Positions 24,541 to 36,374 of a stretch of 64,000 nucleotides of DNA are shown here, piece after piece (positions within the stretch are counted from its first letter, which is position 1; each line of letters starts with the position of its first letter). Under the pieces are notes generated by a model. The model made no database searches, was not told the DNA's origin, and saw only the letters and a program-made list of their open reading frames with translations. Source of the stretch: Sclerodactyla briareus (lineage: Eukaryota > Echinodermata > Holothuroidea > Dendrochirotida > Sclerodactylidae); NCBI GenBank assembly GCA_026419785.1, contig JAODTK010000743.1, positions 61,001-125,000 on the forward strand. The letters run 5' to 3'. The translations under genes and the position numbers were made by a program.

Positions 24541-24899
24541 GTAGGGGGGGGGGGGGGATTGTCGAGGGGGAATTAGCCGGTTAACATTCTGTCAAGCCCT
24601 AAGAGGCAGGCACAAGACAATGATTACTCGCGTACCTGGTGATAGAAACGGATCAGTACATTGCAACAGCTTCATATAATAAATTACCAAATGACTAAAT
24701 TGCCAAATGTTGTTATCTAATTCTCGATAGGTGCCGTCTGGACTTCTGGACTTTTTGGGAACGATACAACCTTGCCCTGGGTTCAGCTTGAAGAGTGTCG
24801 GGATATGAGGTCAAAAGCGTTTAAAAACGTTAGCCATGGAATGTCACCGGTATTATTGATTTAGAAAACTGTGTTGGATAGCGAAAACGAGAAAACCTA

Positions 24900-26310
24900 A
24901 AGGCTCTATTGTGATTTCTCGACTGCCTTGATGGTCTTATGACCTCAGGTGACCTTTGCCCTTGAATCGCAAGGACAAGAGGGACTGGATCAACATGGAT
25001 TCCCACTACCAAGTATGAGCTGATCCATCCAAGTGGGAATCAAGTTATTGTGTTCACGAGCAAAAATTGGGCGGAAGAATATCACAGTTGAAAGTTTCCT
25101 TATTTTTCACTCGAACTGACCCCAAATATAAACTGAAACAAAAGGGGTTGCTTGTACTCACACAAGCAGCTGCATACGAAATGTCAGTTGATCGGACCAA
25201 GCGTTCTGGATTTACTGTTTCACAAGTTTTCGGACAGTGGACTCTGATGACCCCAGAGAGCTTAGACGTGATCCAATACAGATATGTTCCATTGTCTACC
25301 AAGGAAGAGCTAGATCACATCCAGGTGGGTCGAGTTATCGGGTTCACTAGCTTAAAACTGAAGTATCAACTTTCCCCACTTTCCCCATTTGGTCAATCTA
25401 CACAATATAAAAATAGGGCTTTTGTACTCCCCGTAAGAAAACTGCAAATCAAACTGTGGCGTGCCGCGACGAGCGTTTCAAACTTATCGTGTTCATAATA
25501 TTTTTCAGACTTCGACGATGTGGCCCTAGACGACCTTTGATTGGCCCTCGGAAAACAATAGGGAGCTTGCACCTTTTTCAAGGGGAACCATATGTCAAGT
25601 ATGAGCGTGATCAACAGGTGGGGTCTCAAGTCGTACGTTGTGTTCACACGTTGGGAGTAGGCCAGCAATCCATTTCACATTTTCTTTTTTCCAAAGTAAC
25701 GATGAACGATAGGGTTGTTGTAACCCCCCCCCAAAAAAAAAAAATGCATTAATGATTTCAGTGGATGGACAAGCATTTATTACCGTAATTATCTTGTTCA
25801 CAAGAATCCTCCAGACGTCGACCTATTTTGACCTCAAATGAACTTTGCCCGGCTCAAGAAACGATCGGGTTTATAAACCATGGTGACTTCACAGTTCGAG
25901 TTTGATTATCCAGGTGGGTTTTGAAGTTGCTCCGGTTCCACAAGCCAAAATTTACCAAAATATCAATTTTACTCAATGCGCCCAATAGAAAAGCTGCATA
26001 CCAAAATTCGGCGTGATCGAACTGAGCCACTCTGGAATGATCGTGATTCACAAGGTATTGATACCTTACACAAGTTGACCTCAGATGACCCTTGACCTGA
26101 CCCGAAAAACAACATGATCAATTGTATCATTATATGAAACACACTACGAATGTGAGTTCATTATCAAGGTGGGGTCGAGTTGACTTGTGTTCACAAATTC
26201 CGGGCATCAACATACAACATACTAATTAATACATACAAATACATATACATAACATTAACATACATACCAAAAAACCGGATACCTTGGACTTCACTAGGGA
26301 CCAGAAGGGT
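24900..26310 (+). repeat. Old, diverged copy (D) of the ~310-bp-unit element
   Basis: Landmarks of the unit are recognisable with many substitutions: TGACCTCAGGTGACCTTTGCCC, CCAAGTATGAGCTGATCCATCC, AAGTTATTGTGTTCACGAGC, CTTGTACTC and GACCTCAGATGACCCTTGACC. About four units are visible. The end at 26200-26304 has a CATA-rich tract and GGATACCTTGGACTTCACTAGG, a degenerate form of the terminal hairpin. Unlike copy A, the differences are substitutions, so this insertion is older. Confidence 0.82.
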
Positions 26311-27094
26311 CGTCCAAAGGGGCAATATTCGAAATTTATCCAGCCCTAAAGTGTGATTGGAACGACGTTATTAAGCATACGTCGTTTTGCTCCGCATGAC
26401 CTTATACTTTATTGTTCGCCAATTTCAATCGGATGGACCGGACACCCGGACAATATCCACGTCACACCGCCGACAGTCAAATAAGCCATTACTGGAATTT
26501 GGTTTGTTCATTAGAGTATCCATCAGGTTGGTAGCATACTTACGCCCTTTTTTAAACCGATTTGTCAACCAAAAGTAGTGGGCTTATGTGGTGGGGGGCG
26601 AGCCACTTCGGTGTAATGTGAATGATCTGTTTAAAAAAAAATTCATATGAAAGTTGGACCCCAATTAGGGCGCACTACAGAAATGTGATATATAAATACC
26701 GATGTAATTGATCAATGACCATGGAAATATTGTTGCTGATGAAGTTCAACCAAATACCCCGTCCTGACTTTTATTCACCACGACGAATTCCATTTTTAAG
26801 TTTTTTTTTCAAACAAAAGTCCGTTTTTTTTTTAAACGAAAATTCCGCTGTTAGTTCATGTGATGTTTACATTTACTCCAAGAACTACCCACAGAGTGCA
26901 ATGCCTCAAAAATATACGCCGGTCCATATAGGCCTAGTCCATTTCACAACCTACTGCGTACGGAGTTTAGAGCCACGTTCTGAGGAAGGATAAAAGCAAA
27001 CTCAGCAGCCGAGTGCTCCCAAATGCATTGTGTGGACAATGTGGATGATAAATAGTTGTTTATTATAACACTATAGCGTACGAAAGCTAGCCAC
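26311..27094. other. No recognised gene
   Basis: No domain-bearing frame. T- and A-runs occur near 26800-26830. Confidence 0.45.
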
Positions 27095-27099
27095 GTACC

Positions 27100-27172
27100 A
27101 CAGACGACGTTGTGGCTAGAGCATCAGACGAGCAGATGGCAGGCTGAGCCGCGCGGCGTTCAATTCCCGATA
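27100..27172 (+). other. Possible tRNA-derived (SINE-like) fragment
   Basis: GTTGTGGCTAGAGCATCAGAC resembles a tRNA 5' half with a shortened D-arm (A-box-like TGGCTAGAGC). GCGTTCAATTCCC about 30 bases on resembles a B box (GGTTCAATTCC). No complete cloverleaf can be drawn, so this is at best a tRNA-like SINE head or pseudo-tRNA. Confidence 0.3.
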
Positions 27173-29552
27173 ACCGATAACTAAACTAAACAGTGTAATA
27201 ACAATGGTGCATGTGGGTGGATTAGTTAAATTAGTAGGGCAAACATGGCAATGAAACACAAAAACTCGTGTGAACGATTAAAAGCTCCAACACACTAGTA
27301 GCAAACCAGAGAATCGTTGAAACTAACCATATTTTCTATCGGGCATCAGCCTCCAGTCGTTCAGCCGATGACGTACACTGCTTCGAAAGGTATTCCCTGA
27401 TTAGCAGTGGTATTGTATTTTATGTAGCTATTGTATTTCTTGTTATGGTTGGGGATTGGACTAGAGATCAGGGTCAATGTAGCCAACACGGAAGGAAATT
27501 ATTCCAAGAGCTGAAAGGCAAGTATATGAGGGGCGTTACTCGTTGTGATTCATCGGGGTGGAGTGAGCGGAAACGACTAATTGCCACGCTAGCATTCTCA
27601 CAGCCAATTAATGTACGATTCCGGGTAACCTGGAAATCCATTTGAGGAAGTAAGTAAAGGGAGTATAATATATCCAAACCTTATTCGATCGATTCGGTTC
27701 TGTTATTGCCAAAGTACAGGGACTCAAGGGTGGATGTGCTCGGCCAATAACCAATAACGGTGGCAGGTTCTTGTATGGTCGGAACACGTCAAATTGACAA
27801 AGTCATTAGGCATTGACAGATCGGCTGAACATTTTGTCAGCTACGACATCTTCTCCATTTAAAGACCTCTGTTTTCCATACATGAGAAGTTTGTTGAACT
27901 TCGGCAATCAATAAGGGGAATCAGTACATGACGACAATTCCACCGATTAACATGAATAAGGGATAAACTTATGTCTATATACTGTGAATCATATCGTTAC
28001 GATATACCAGGGGAATGAACGACATCCGATCACCACAGAAAATTAGGGATTCCACCTGCACCTGCGTACATTCGGCAAGATATCATCACATCATCAAAAT
28101 ATCGGATGCCAGTTCACTATACATAACGCAAATATAACTAGCATTATGTGATAGGACAACGGAATCTATATGAACACTGAATGGTATCTTACAGTTGAAA
28201 TGAAAACACATAAATGCCGACATTAGATTCTGTTGTTCTTCATTTTATTTTTGTTACATAGTGCATTTAAGAGGTAACATCTCTCGCAACTCCCCAGCGG
28301 ATAATAAACGGTGCCATCCCTATGATCGTCTGTAACGTATGTTAAATAACGGCCGTGACGATGTACCGTGTGGAGTGGACATATCGTAGTGTATGAGGAG
28401 GATCTTCATTTCGTGTAAGTAATGCAAACGTTACCGTCGTTTTTTTCACCAGTTTGTTATCAGTCGTTAATGCCTTTTGGAGCTAAGTCTCACAACACAG
28501 GGCGAATAATAGACTGTGCCGTTTACATGAAGTCACGGCACAAACTCGTCTCACAGATGTGAAAAAGAATCCCATAGGCATGTCCTAGTGACGATCTACC
28601 GTATCGTTAGCGCCTGGAAAACGTCGCTCTGTTCCCAGGTGCTATCACGCCGGTACGCTCCTTTCAGCTGATGTGAACAAACAAAAGTATTTAATATAAC
28701 AAATGCTACCTTGAAAAAAAAAAGTTATAGGAAGAAATCTACTGTACTCAAGGTAGTAAAACGTATTGTGTTACTAGGAACATAGCTCTTCCTCTTTCAA
28801 GGAATATAGCATGTGCGGCTCTGCGCATTTTATTCTTTAGTTAACATTCTATAAAACCGAGATTCTTCGAATAAAGGAAGGGCCCCTTGAAGTGGTTGAG
28901 TTGATGAAGACTAACTGAAATTTTACACATCCAAAGTGGCGTTGTCACGGGATTTGCCTTAGAAAGTACCGGTTCGACACGTATTACTGTGTTAAGAGAC
29001 CTACCGACCGTGCTGGACTGTATAACACAGTGTACTGCTATTCGAGATACATTTCCAAACTTTTTCTTCTTTTATTAGCTCCCCACGTTTAGCTTTTCTG
29101 CTAAACTCAATATTAAGCAATTCGAGGTACCGGAGAAACGGCCTCTCCTCACCCTAAAAATCAAACAAAAAAACTCATTTACTATAATGCCAACCTCAGA
29201 CCGCCTGATGGTCGTCACTGAAACAGAATTGTTCAGCTTAGACGTGTTAGCATGGTACCAATTTACACAAGCGTAAAGTGACGGATTGAAGAAAATGCCC
29301 TAAACTGAAGCCTTGTGAAATTATTGAAAGTCAACAAGTTGAAAATGGTTAAAATTGATAGTAAGCCAATGTATCCGCGGCAAAACGGAATCGCGATGGG
29401 ACAGAACATTAACTAAATGAGTTACTACTGTTTAGTTGCGTCATATCGTACGAGGTTTCGAAAGGAAAACAAATCTATGTTGGATTAAGCTGACAATTTA
29501 TGGATGCAAGAAATCGTATGTTTCGAAATTTGACTGGACGGAATTCTCCACC
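27173..29552. other. No recognised gene
   Basis: Unique-looking sequence without recognisable domains, repeats or RNA genes. Open frames are at most about 70 codons. Confidence 0.45.
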
Positions 29553-29788
29553 CATCCATCTATCCACCCATCTATCTATCTATCTATCTATCTATCTTCT
29601 ATCTATCTATCTACTATCTATCATCTATCTATCTATCATCTATCTATCTGTCCGTCGGTCGGTACCGTCGCCTCCGTCTATCTATTATCGTCTATCTATC
29701 TTGATCTATCTATCTATCTATCTATCTAGCTATCTATCTATCTATCTATCTAATCTATCTATCTATCTATCTATCTATCTATATATAT
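29553..29788 (+). repeat. (TATC)n microsatellite, interrupted
   Basis: Long CTAT/TATC tract with interruptions around 29595-29640 and a break at 29650-29700 (CCGTCGGTCGGTACCG). It is the reverse complement of the motif at 15.3 kb. The Ile/Tyr/Ser-rich frames here are repeat artefacts. Confidence 0.96.
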
Positions 29789-32700
29789 CGTATCGAATCT
29801 CGATTCACCATACGGTACGTTCAAAGCTGTTCAAAAGAAGAGGGGATTAGAACAGTAAAACCTGCGAAAACTCAAAATTGTGACGACAATGTCGCGGGTC
29901 TGAGGTAATGAGGAGAACCCCAAATCGGAGGAGATCCTCCCCCCCCCCCCACATCGGACTTCACGCGTATGAAAAAAGGCGATCAAAATCCAGAATTCCC
30001 ACGAGGGTTAGTCACTGTTCCCCCGCCCTCTGGAGACGCAAATGTATACAGTGAGCCATGGCTTGTATTGATAATGACATCGTTCAACGAATTATTGCGC
30101 AGGTATACCGCAGATTCTGTTTTTTGCCGACGTCCTTCATTAACACTACACTATTCCCTACTCTACTGGAGACAATGTTTATGAACATGCTAATCTTTTA
30201 CTGAAGTTAGCACATCGTTTACTCATTTAACTCATTCTCGTGGTTGGTTTATGTTATACAATACCTTCTTTCCAAGCCGTATTCAGAGTAGCCGTCCTAG
30301 TATCTGAATGTTGCATTATTTACATTTGCATTTGCAAGGTGGCTTCATACCATCTTTTTCAGCCCTGACCACTCATGAACATAATTGACATTGAGGCTAA
30401 AACATTAAAAAATGTCTATAGTGTCCATCTAACCACAAGTATGAAATAGCTGGACATTGTAACGTTGACTGTGATTGTAAGCCAAATTCAGCGAAATCAT
30501 TTTTTAGCCCCGCCTCGAATAAGCAGAGAAAGTAGCCTACACATGTTCGCTTTCGCCAATCACCTATAGTAGTTCTGGGTAAAAACGAGCCTACAGTTGC
30601 TGAGGTTTTGTAATGGAATGTGTATGAAAGTAGTGTAAAGTAAAAATAAAAAAAAAAGTGATCAGTATAGACGTAAAATATATATTAAACATAAAATCCA
30701 TTTGACCGAAATCCTAACTGTTTTTCCCTATTCAAGATATTGTACACCATTTACGTGTTTTAATTTGTTCAACAAAGAGATATAAACAGTCAGACAAAGG
30801 CACGCGAGCGTAACGTTAATTACACTGATCATTGCGATGATAGGCGTACACGACCGAATCTGACGCAAGTGAACGATCTAGAATCACTGATATTAACTCC
30901 ATCGTATTGTTCTCCCAACTCCCTGTCCGGCTCCATTGGGTACACGAGCCATCGCAAGATGTTTTTCCTTCTTCTCCGTTTTCGCGTTTAATGACAGACG
31001 CATAATCTGACTCCAGCGTAAACTCAACCCCCACTCTTTGTCAACTCTTTTTTCAACCGGATTCAGCATTCCCACAACAATGTATTTTACCTTTCTATAA
31101 ACGCATTCTCCTGGTGCGATTATAAGAATGTCGCCGATCAATTCTTTGTGGCGGTTCGGTTCCCTCGGTGAGAGATACTCCGTTGCGGAGTCTTGTATCT
31201 CCGCGATTGCTGTTCCTTGAGCGATTCTTTTCTCTCTGGCGTGGTGCCGCTGCCATCTGGTATTTGCGATGGCCTGCACCCTGGAGGAGATTTTGGTTTC
31301 TTCTTTCTGTGTCATTTTACTTCTGGATCTGCGGCGATCTCCTCGGTATAGACCAGAACGCGCCTCCCCCAGCTCACCACTTGTGCGGATTGCCGTTTCT
31401 CTTTCTATATAGAAAGCGTGATAGTAGGTATGCAGCCACTCGTATAGTGATCTGTGAAACCACTATAATCCAGTGCCATTCGTGCTTCCAGAATCGTGCC
31501 TATGGTGAGAGCTGTCCACCTCGCAGTAGGTTCTTTCCTGGGCGGAATCCTTTGAGGTAAAATCTATCCCAGTCGTGTGTGTCAAGCCAATTTTTGACAT
31601 TGGATGCAATCTGGTCCCCCCGTACGGGCAATGACCTCCTTAACAATGTTATATGCGATACCTGGACGTTCCGGGTAAGCGCCTGGCAGCTGAGAGCTTC
31701 TTGATATCGTCCATTTGCGACACTCTACGCGCGGGGAGGCCATCACGCTCTTGACCCTCTGTTCATATCCTCCGTCCGAGGTTGTACCAGTTCGTACACC
31801 ATTTTAGAGCCTTTAGTGGAGCTTTCGTTTTGCTAGTGGGAGTTGTATCTCTGGCGACCATGGTGGGTACATGACGCATGCCCTTGTCCCATTTTCCGAG
31901 AGTGATCTATCTCTGCAACAAGATCTTCCGGCTATTGCATTTGTCAGATAAACCCAAGCGTCTGTGGATGATGCCATTCCCGTCACGTCTTTCCATCCAT
32001 CGTGTCTCCTCATCGCACGAGTGCATTGAGCATAGTCATCCTCTGAAAGCGTCAACTTCATCACTCACAAGATTATATTACCACACTTATTCTTTCATAT
32101 CAAATCGTCCTCTGTTGAGGCTTGAGTTTCACTTACCTCGGACGAACATTAGTTGCTGTTGCTATTTCCCCATTGGGCCAGAGTGGGCCAATGCCCCTAC
32201 GCTCGAATCTCTTGCTCTCGTCAGAGAAGCAATTCCCCTAATTCGATATCGCCATCTATATCCAGCTCCCCTTGCTGCAGGCCCCAACGATCGTGCGATC
32301 GAAGCGTTCCAAGCGTGTCGATGTAACGTGGCCTTATCCTCGAACGATTTTGGGCTGTCGGAATTTGAAGAACACCGGGGAGTCTAGATAGCAACAGAGA
32401 CCTACTACCACGACCATGAGGCAAGGAAAGGAGCACGAGTGTTATGAGAAGGCAGCAATACCGCCACGCTGCTATTGGTGTCTTTTGGTCTATAATCGGG
32501 ATGAACTTCCCCGGTTTCCACCCAGGACCTCCTTGCTTGCACGTCGATTTCGTCATGCTTCTTCGTGGTTGGTCGTGTAGTTCCGTTCTCGATTAATTCG
32601 AAGAATGATGTTACAGACTCGAACTCGTAACTACTCCGCGTTGCTCGTGTGCATTTCTTTGCGCGACCCGCCAGTACCATGGTGACGACTCAGTCGATTG

Positions 32701-33279
32701 CTAATGGATGCCTTTACAAGACACAGCCAATGAAGCAGGGCTCGTCATTTTGAGTCGCTCGAAGCCGTAATGATGTAGTATCTGGAAGATAGGAAAATCT
32801 CATTAGGGGAAATTCATATGGTGTGTTTCCTAGTAATGCTAGAACGGAATAAGTACGACTTTGAATAGAGCGGTGACCAATGTGATGTTGGTGATAGGAT
32901 AGGGTGTCTGAGAAGATCCTGTCGATGAGGAGAAATGGGAGAGAATATGAAGGTGAAGAAGCTGTTGTGTATGAAAGGAGGCGATAGTAGTCGATTATTA
33001 CCGCGGGAATGATTTTGACACGATGCTAGTGATGTTAAAGATGACGATGCTGTTACAGATGGCAACGGTTATGCTGCTGGTGGGGATAAGTTGGTATTAG
33101 CGATGATGCTGAAGATGCCGATATCGATATTCATGATTACGATAATGATACTGAATGGTGAAATACGAATGCGTGGGATGGATGTTATCGTTGACAACCA
33201 GAAAGCCAGTGGCTTATATTCCCTGACTTCTCATCATGAACCTTTCACTTAACGTTGGTTTAACCCAGATTAGGGGATT
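29789..33279. other. No recognised gene; possible decayed coding at 30.8-32.7 kb
   Basis: Between 30.8 and 32.7 kb, overlapping open frames of 90-170 codons occur on both strands, denser than elsewhere. On the minus strand, frames at 32680-32405, 32556-32221, 32064-31813 and 31315-30893 follow each other, as a frameshifted gene would. No domain is recognised. 33.0-33.2 kb is rich in GATGATGTT-like imperfect triplets. Confidence 0.3.
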
Positions 33280-34712
33280 GTGAAACTCACTATGGGACAC
33301 CCACCATATAGCTCAATCCACTCTGCATACAGTGTCAGTATCATCCTTCATCATTCAGGTGAGGTTGCTCTTCACAAGCGGAAATTATCTATCTATCTAT
33401 AAAAAAAAAAAAAAATTCTCACAATTTCCATTTTTTCCCAAAATACCCTTGTCCACAAATAAACCATATGTGGCTTGTAACCCCCTATAAGAAAGCGAAA
33501 CACAAATTTCAACTTAAGTGTACCAAGCGTCAGGACTTAAGCCTCTTCAAATATTTTTGGACTTTAACCTCTAATGAGACCTCAGATGACCTTTGACCTG
33601 ACCCAAAAACATGAAACATGCACACATTATGGGGACCGCGAAACAAGAGGGTACTCGTTCCATCCATGAGAGAGCTACACCACCAAATTTCAACTCGATT
33701 GGACAAAGCTTTCTGGACTTATCCTCATCACAAATATTTCGGACTTTGACCTTTAATGACCTCAGATGACCTTTGACCTGACCCCAAAACAACAGGGATC
33801 ATGAACCCATTATGGGGACCCCACATACCGAGTATGAGCTTATCCATCTAGGTGGGGTCAAGTTATGCTCTGACAAGCTGAAATTGCCCAAAATATCAAG
33901 TTCTCGTAATTTCCCATTTATCCCCCAAATGACCCCTGGTCTGCACTAAAAACAATACGGTGCTTGTACTTCCCATAAGAAAGCTACACACAAAAGCAAC
34001 TTGATTGGAAGAAGAGTCCTTGGACTTTCACAAGATTTTAGACATTGACCTCTAATGACGCCTCAGGATGATCCTTGAACCTACCCAAAAGCAAAAAAGA
34101 GCTCATAAACCTATTAGGGGGAACCCGCATATGAGTCTCCCTATCCAGCTGGGTGGTGGGGCCAAGTTAAAGTCAAGTTAAAGTATGACTCTTCCACAAG
34201 CTAAAATTGCCCAAAATATCAATTTTTTCCACAAACTCCCCACGTTTTTTTTTCCCCCAAGAAAACGCTGTCGCCAAACCGAAAATAAACGGGTGCTTGT
34301 ACTCCCCACAGGGAGCTACACCTCAAATTTCAACTTGATTGGACTAAGCGCTCTGGACTTATCCTCATCACAAATATTTCGGACTTTGACCTTTAATGAC
34401 CTCAGATGACCTTTGACCTGACCCCAAAACAACAGGGATCATGAACCCATTATGGGGACCCCACATACCAAGTATGAGCTTCATCCATCTAGGTGGGGTC
34501 AAGTTATGCTCTGACAAGCTGAAATTGCCCAAAATATCAATTTTTCCCCAATTTCCCCACCTTTTCCCCCAAAATGACCGTCAAGTTATGCTATTCACAA
34601 GCCAGGCGTCACATACACACATACACACACAAACATTCATACACACACTACCACAGTGTCCATGACTGCGTAGATTCCCTGACTTCAGTCAAGGAGTAAA
34701 AAAATGATGATG
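33280..34712 (+). repeat. Copy B of the ~310-bp-unit element, with intact end
   Basis: About four units with the same landmarks (GACCTCAGATGACCTTTGACC, CATTATGGGGACCCCACATACC, AAGTATGAGCTTCATCCATC, AGGTGGGGTCAAGTTATGC). Two adjacent units (33715-33845 and 34370-34500) are nearly identical. The array runs through ACAAGCCAGGCGTCACATACACAC into a CA-rich tract and the terminal hairpin. The start near 33280 shows no terminal repeat. Confidence 0.9.
34671..34706 (+). repeat. Terminal hairpin of copy B
   Basis: TAGATTCCCTGACTTCAGTC followed by AAGGAGTAAAAAAATG. CCTGACT pairs with AGTCAAGG with one bulge. This is the best-preserved version of the shared end. Confidence 0.8.
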
Positions 34713-35099
34713 ATTATGATGATGAATAGCTATTACAGAGGAGGAGCTTCATCAGTGAATTTACGCTGTTTCGCAAGAAGGCCAGGCGAACACGAAATAC
34801 AGAAACACGTCGTACCAAAATGCGTAGCCTAGTCTATGAAAAAAAGAAACGACATTATATCAGGGTGATAATGATGTGAGACAGGTGGAAAATAGATTAT
34901 AGTAGGATAATAGTTGTGGGTGATACTCGTTTTGGTGGCGCTGAAGCGGCTGCTGGATGATGGTAACAAATTATAATGGAAGACGATACTTATGGTGGTA
35001 TTTGATGTTTGTGTTCTGATGCGCTAAGCGCATGAAAGAGGTGCTAATGATAGTAAGGAAAAGGTGATTGTCGTTTTTTATGGGAGCAAGACGGGCAAA

Positions 35100-36030
35100 G
35101 ATTTAGACAGACGAGGCCCGCTCATGATAAAAAGCATTCAAAAAGCGGGAGAGGAGAGTTCTGAGACGAAATGAGAAATAGAGCGGCTGTAGGAATGGCA
35201 AAACGTGATCGGTATATGCTGAGTTATCCGGAGGGGATGTAGGGTGGGGCATAATAGAGCTCCCACGGAATAGCAATGTCCCGAAAATGCATCGATAGAA
35301 GGGAGGAGAGGGGGGGGACCGCGCACATTCTACGGCGCGCAAGACTTCGCAGAGAAGGAAGTCAAATAGTCATTTCCAAGGGCCTGACAGCCTTGGATTG
35401 TATATTAGCCAGTTTTCCATGGCTGTCGTGGGGCTCCTCGCCCCAAAACGTGGGGAACAGTACTCAGCTTACGGGCGACGAATCTGTGAGTTTAGAGCCG
35501 CAAGAGATGCGGGTAAAGACAGTTTATGAGAGGCCCGACAAATATCTTTTGTAGCAATATTTCCACCAGCTGAGATCAGGAGTCAGACGCATGCCTGGAA
35601 GAGTCCGAGAATCCCAGGTCGGAATCCAAAAAGAATGCTGGGAACAGTTTCGTCACGCTTTCGAGAGACGATGAGCTGTTCAGGCTTTCAGGAATTGAAC
35701 TTCACCATAGATCGCACTCCATTTGGTAAAATAGAGAGGTTGCGGTGAGAGGGTCAGCACGGGCTGCGCACGGTGCGCCCAATCTGAAGAATCCAGTTGA
35801 CAGGCACAGTTGCCATCAGCAAAGAGGTGGGAGGCGGCATTGAGAAGGTCATTGATGAAGAGAAGAAGAAACAAGGTTGGAGAGAAGGCAGATTCTTGGG
35901 GCATCCTGCACTGATCGGATGTGAACTGAGAATTACAATTCATCGACAACGAACAACACTCAATCGATCAGAGGGAAAGTCAGAGATCCAGCAGATCAGA
36001 GAAGGATGGAGACCCAATTTAGGTATTGCT
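35100..36030 (-). pseudogene. Jockey-like LINE reverse transcriptase, decayed
   Basis: From 36030 downward the minus strand shows, across several frames, a LLCWISDFPSDR-like stretch, CRMPQESAFSPTLFLLLFIN (counterpart of GVPQGSVLSPTLFLLFIND), NDLLNAASH and FADGN (the FADD box, damaged). Farther on come EYCSPRFGA and SKAVRPL, then LARRRMCAV, FYRCIFG and a C-terminal FRLRT. This order is that of Jockey-type LINEs of animals. Frameshifts and stops make it inactive. No poly-A tail or 5' end was located. Confidence 0.8.
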
Positions 36031-36302
36031 GAGGATTATTTTGAATAATGATGGAGTGATGCTGATTGGATGCGGCATTAATAAATGACGACAATGCTGT
36101 GCAAGATCCTGCTGTCGCGTAACTGTTGATACAGCGCTGAAAATACTTACGTTGAGAGTGATGAGAGTGTTAGTTTGGGATGAAGAAGGGTTGATGAAAC
36201 TGTGTCGCCACTGCTATTGTTGATGTTGCGATGATTGATGATCATGTAATATGATATCATTATTATTATTGAATATAAATAAAATTTCCAATTAAGGATC
36301 AC

Positions 36303-36374
36303 CGGGGGCACCCAGTACAGTTCGGTTCGTAAAGTAGCTCTCTCCTGGCATTCGATGGTCACGTTGTCTTCTGC
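36303..36374 (-). CDS. Candidate exon: first half of an immunoglobulin domain
   Basis: Acceptor AAACTTTTCAG on the minus strand is followed by 72 bp encoding AEDNVTIECQERATLRTELY then WVPP. This has the look of an Ig B strand (VTIEC), a short loop and a C strand (YW). The frame is phase 0, as left by the Ig exon at 43875-44276. The putative donor CCG|GTGATC is weak and the frame stays open beyond it, so the lower edge is uncertain. The second half (D-x-G-x-Y-x-C) was not found nearby. Confidence 0.45.

Noticed and set aside
30893-31315. 140-codon charged minus-strand frame
   Set aside because: Not accepted as a gene: no family recognised and an open antisense frame of similar length. Kept only as part of the 30.8-32.7-kb observation.
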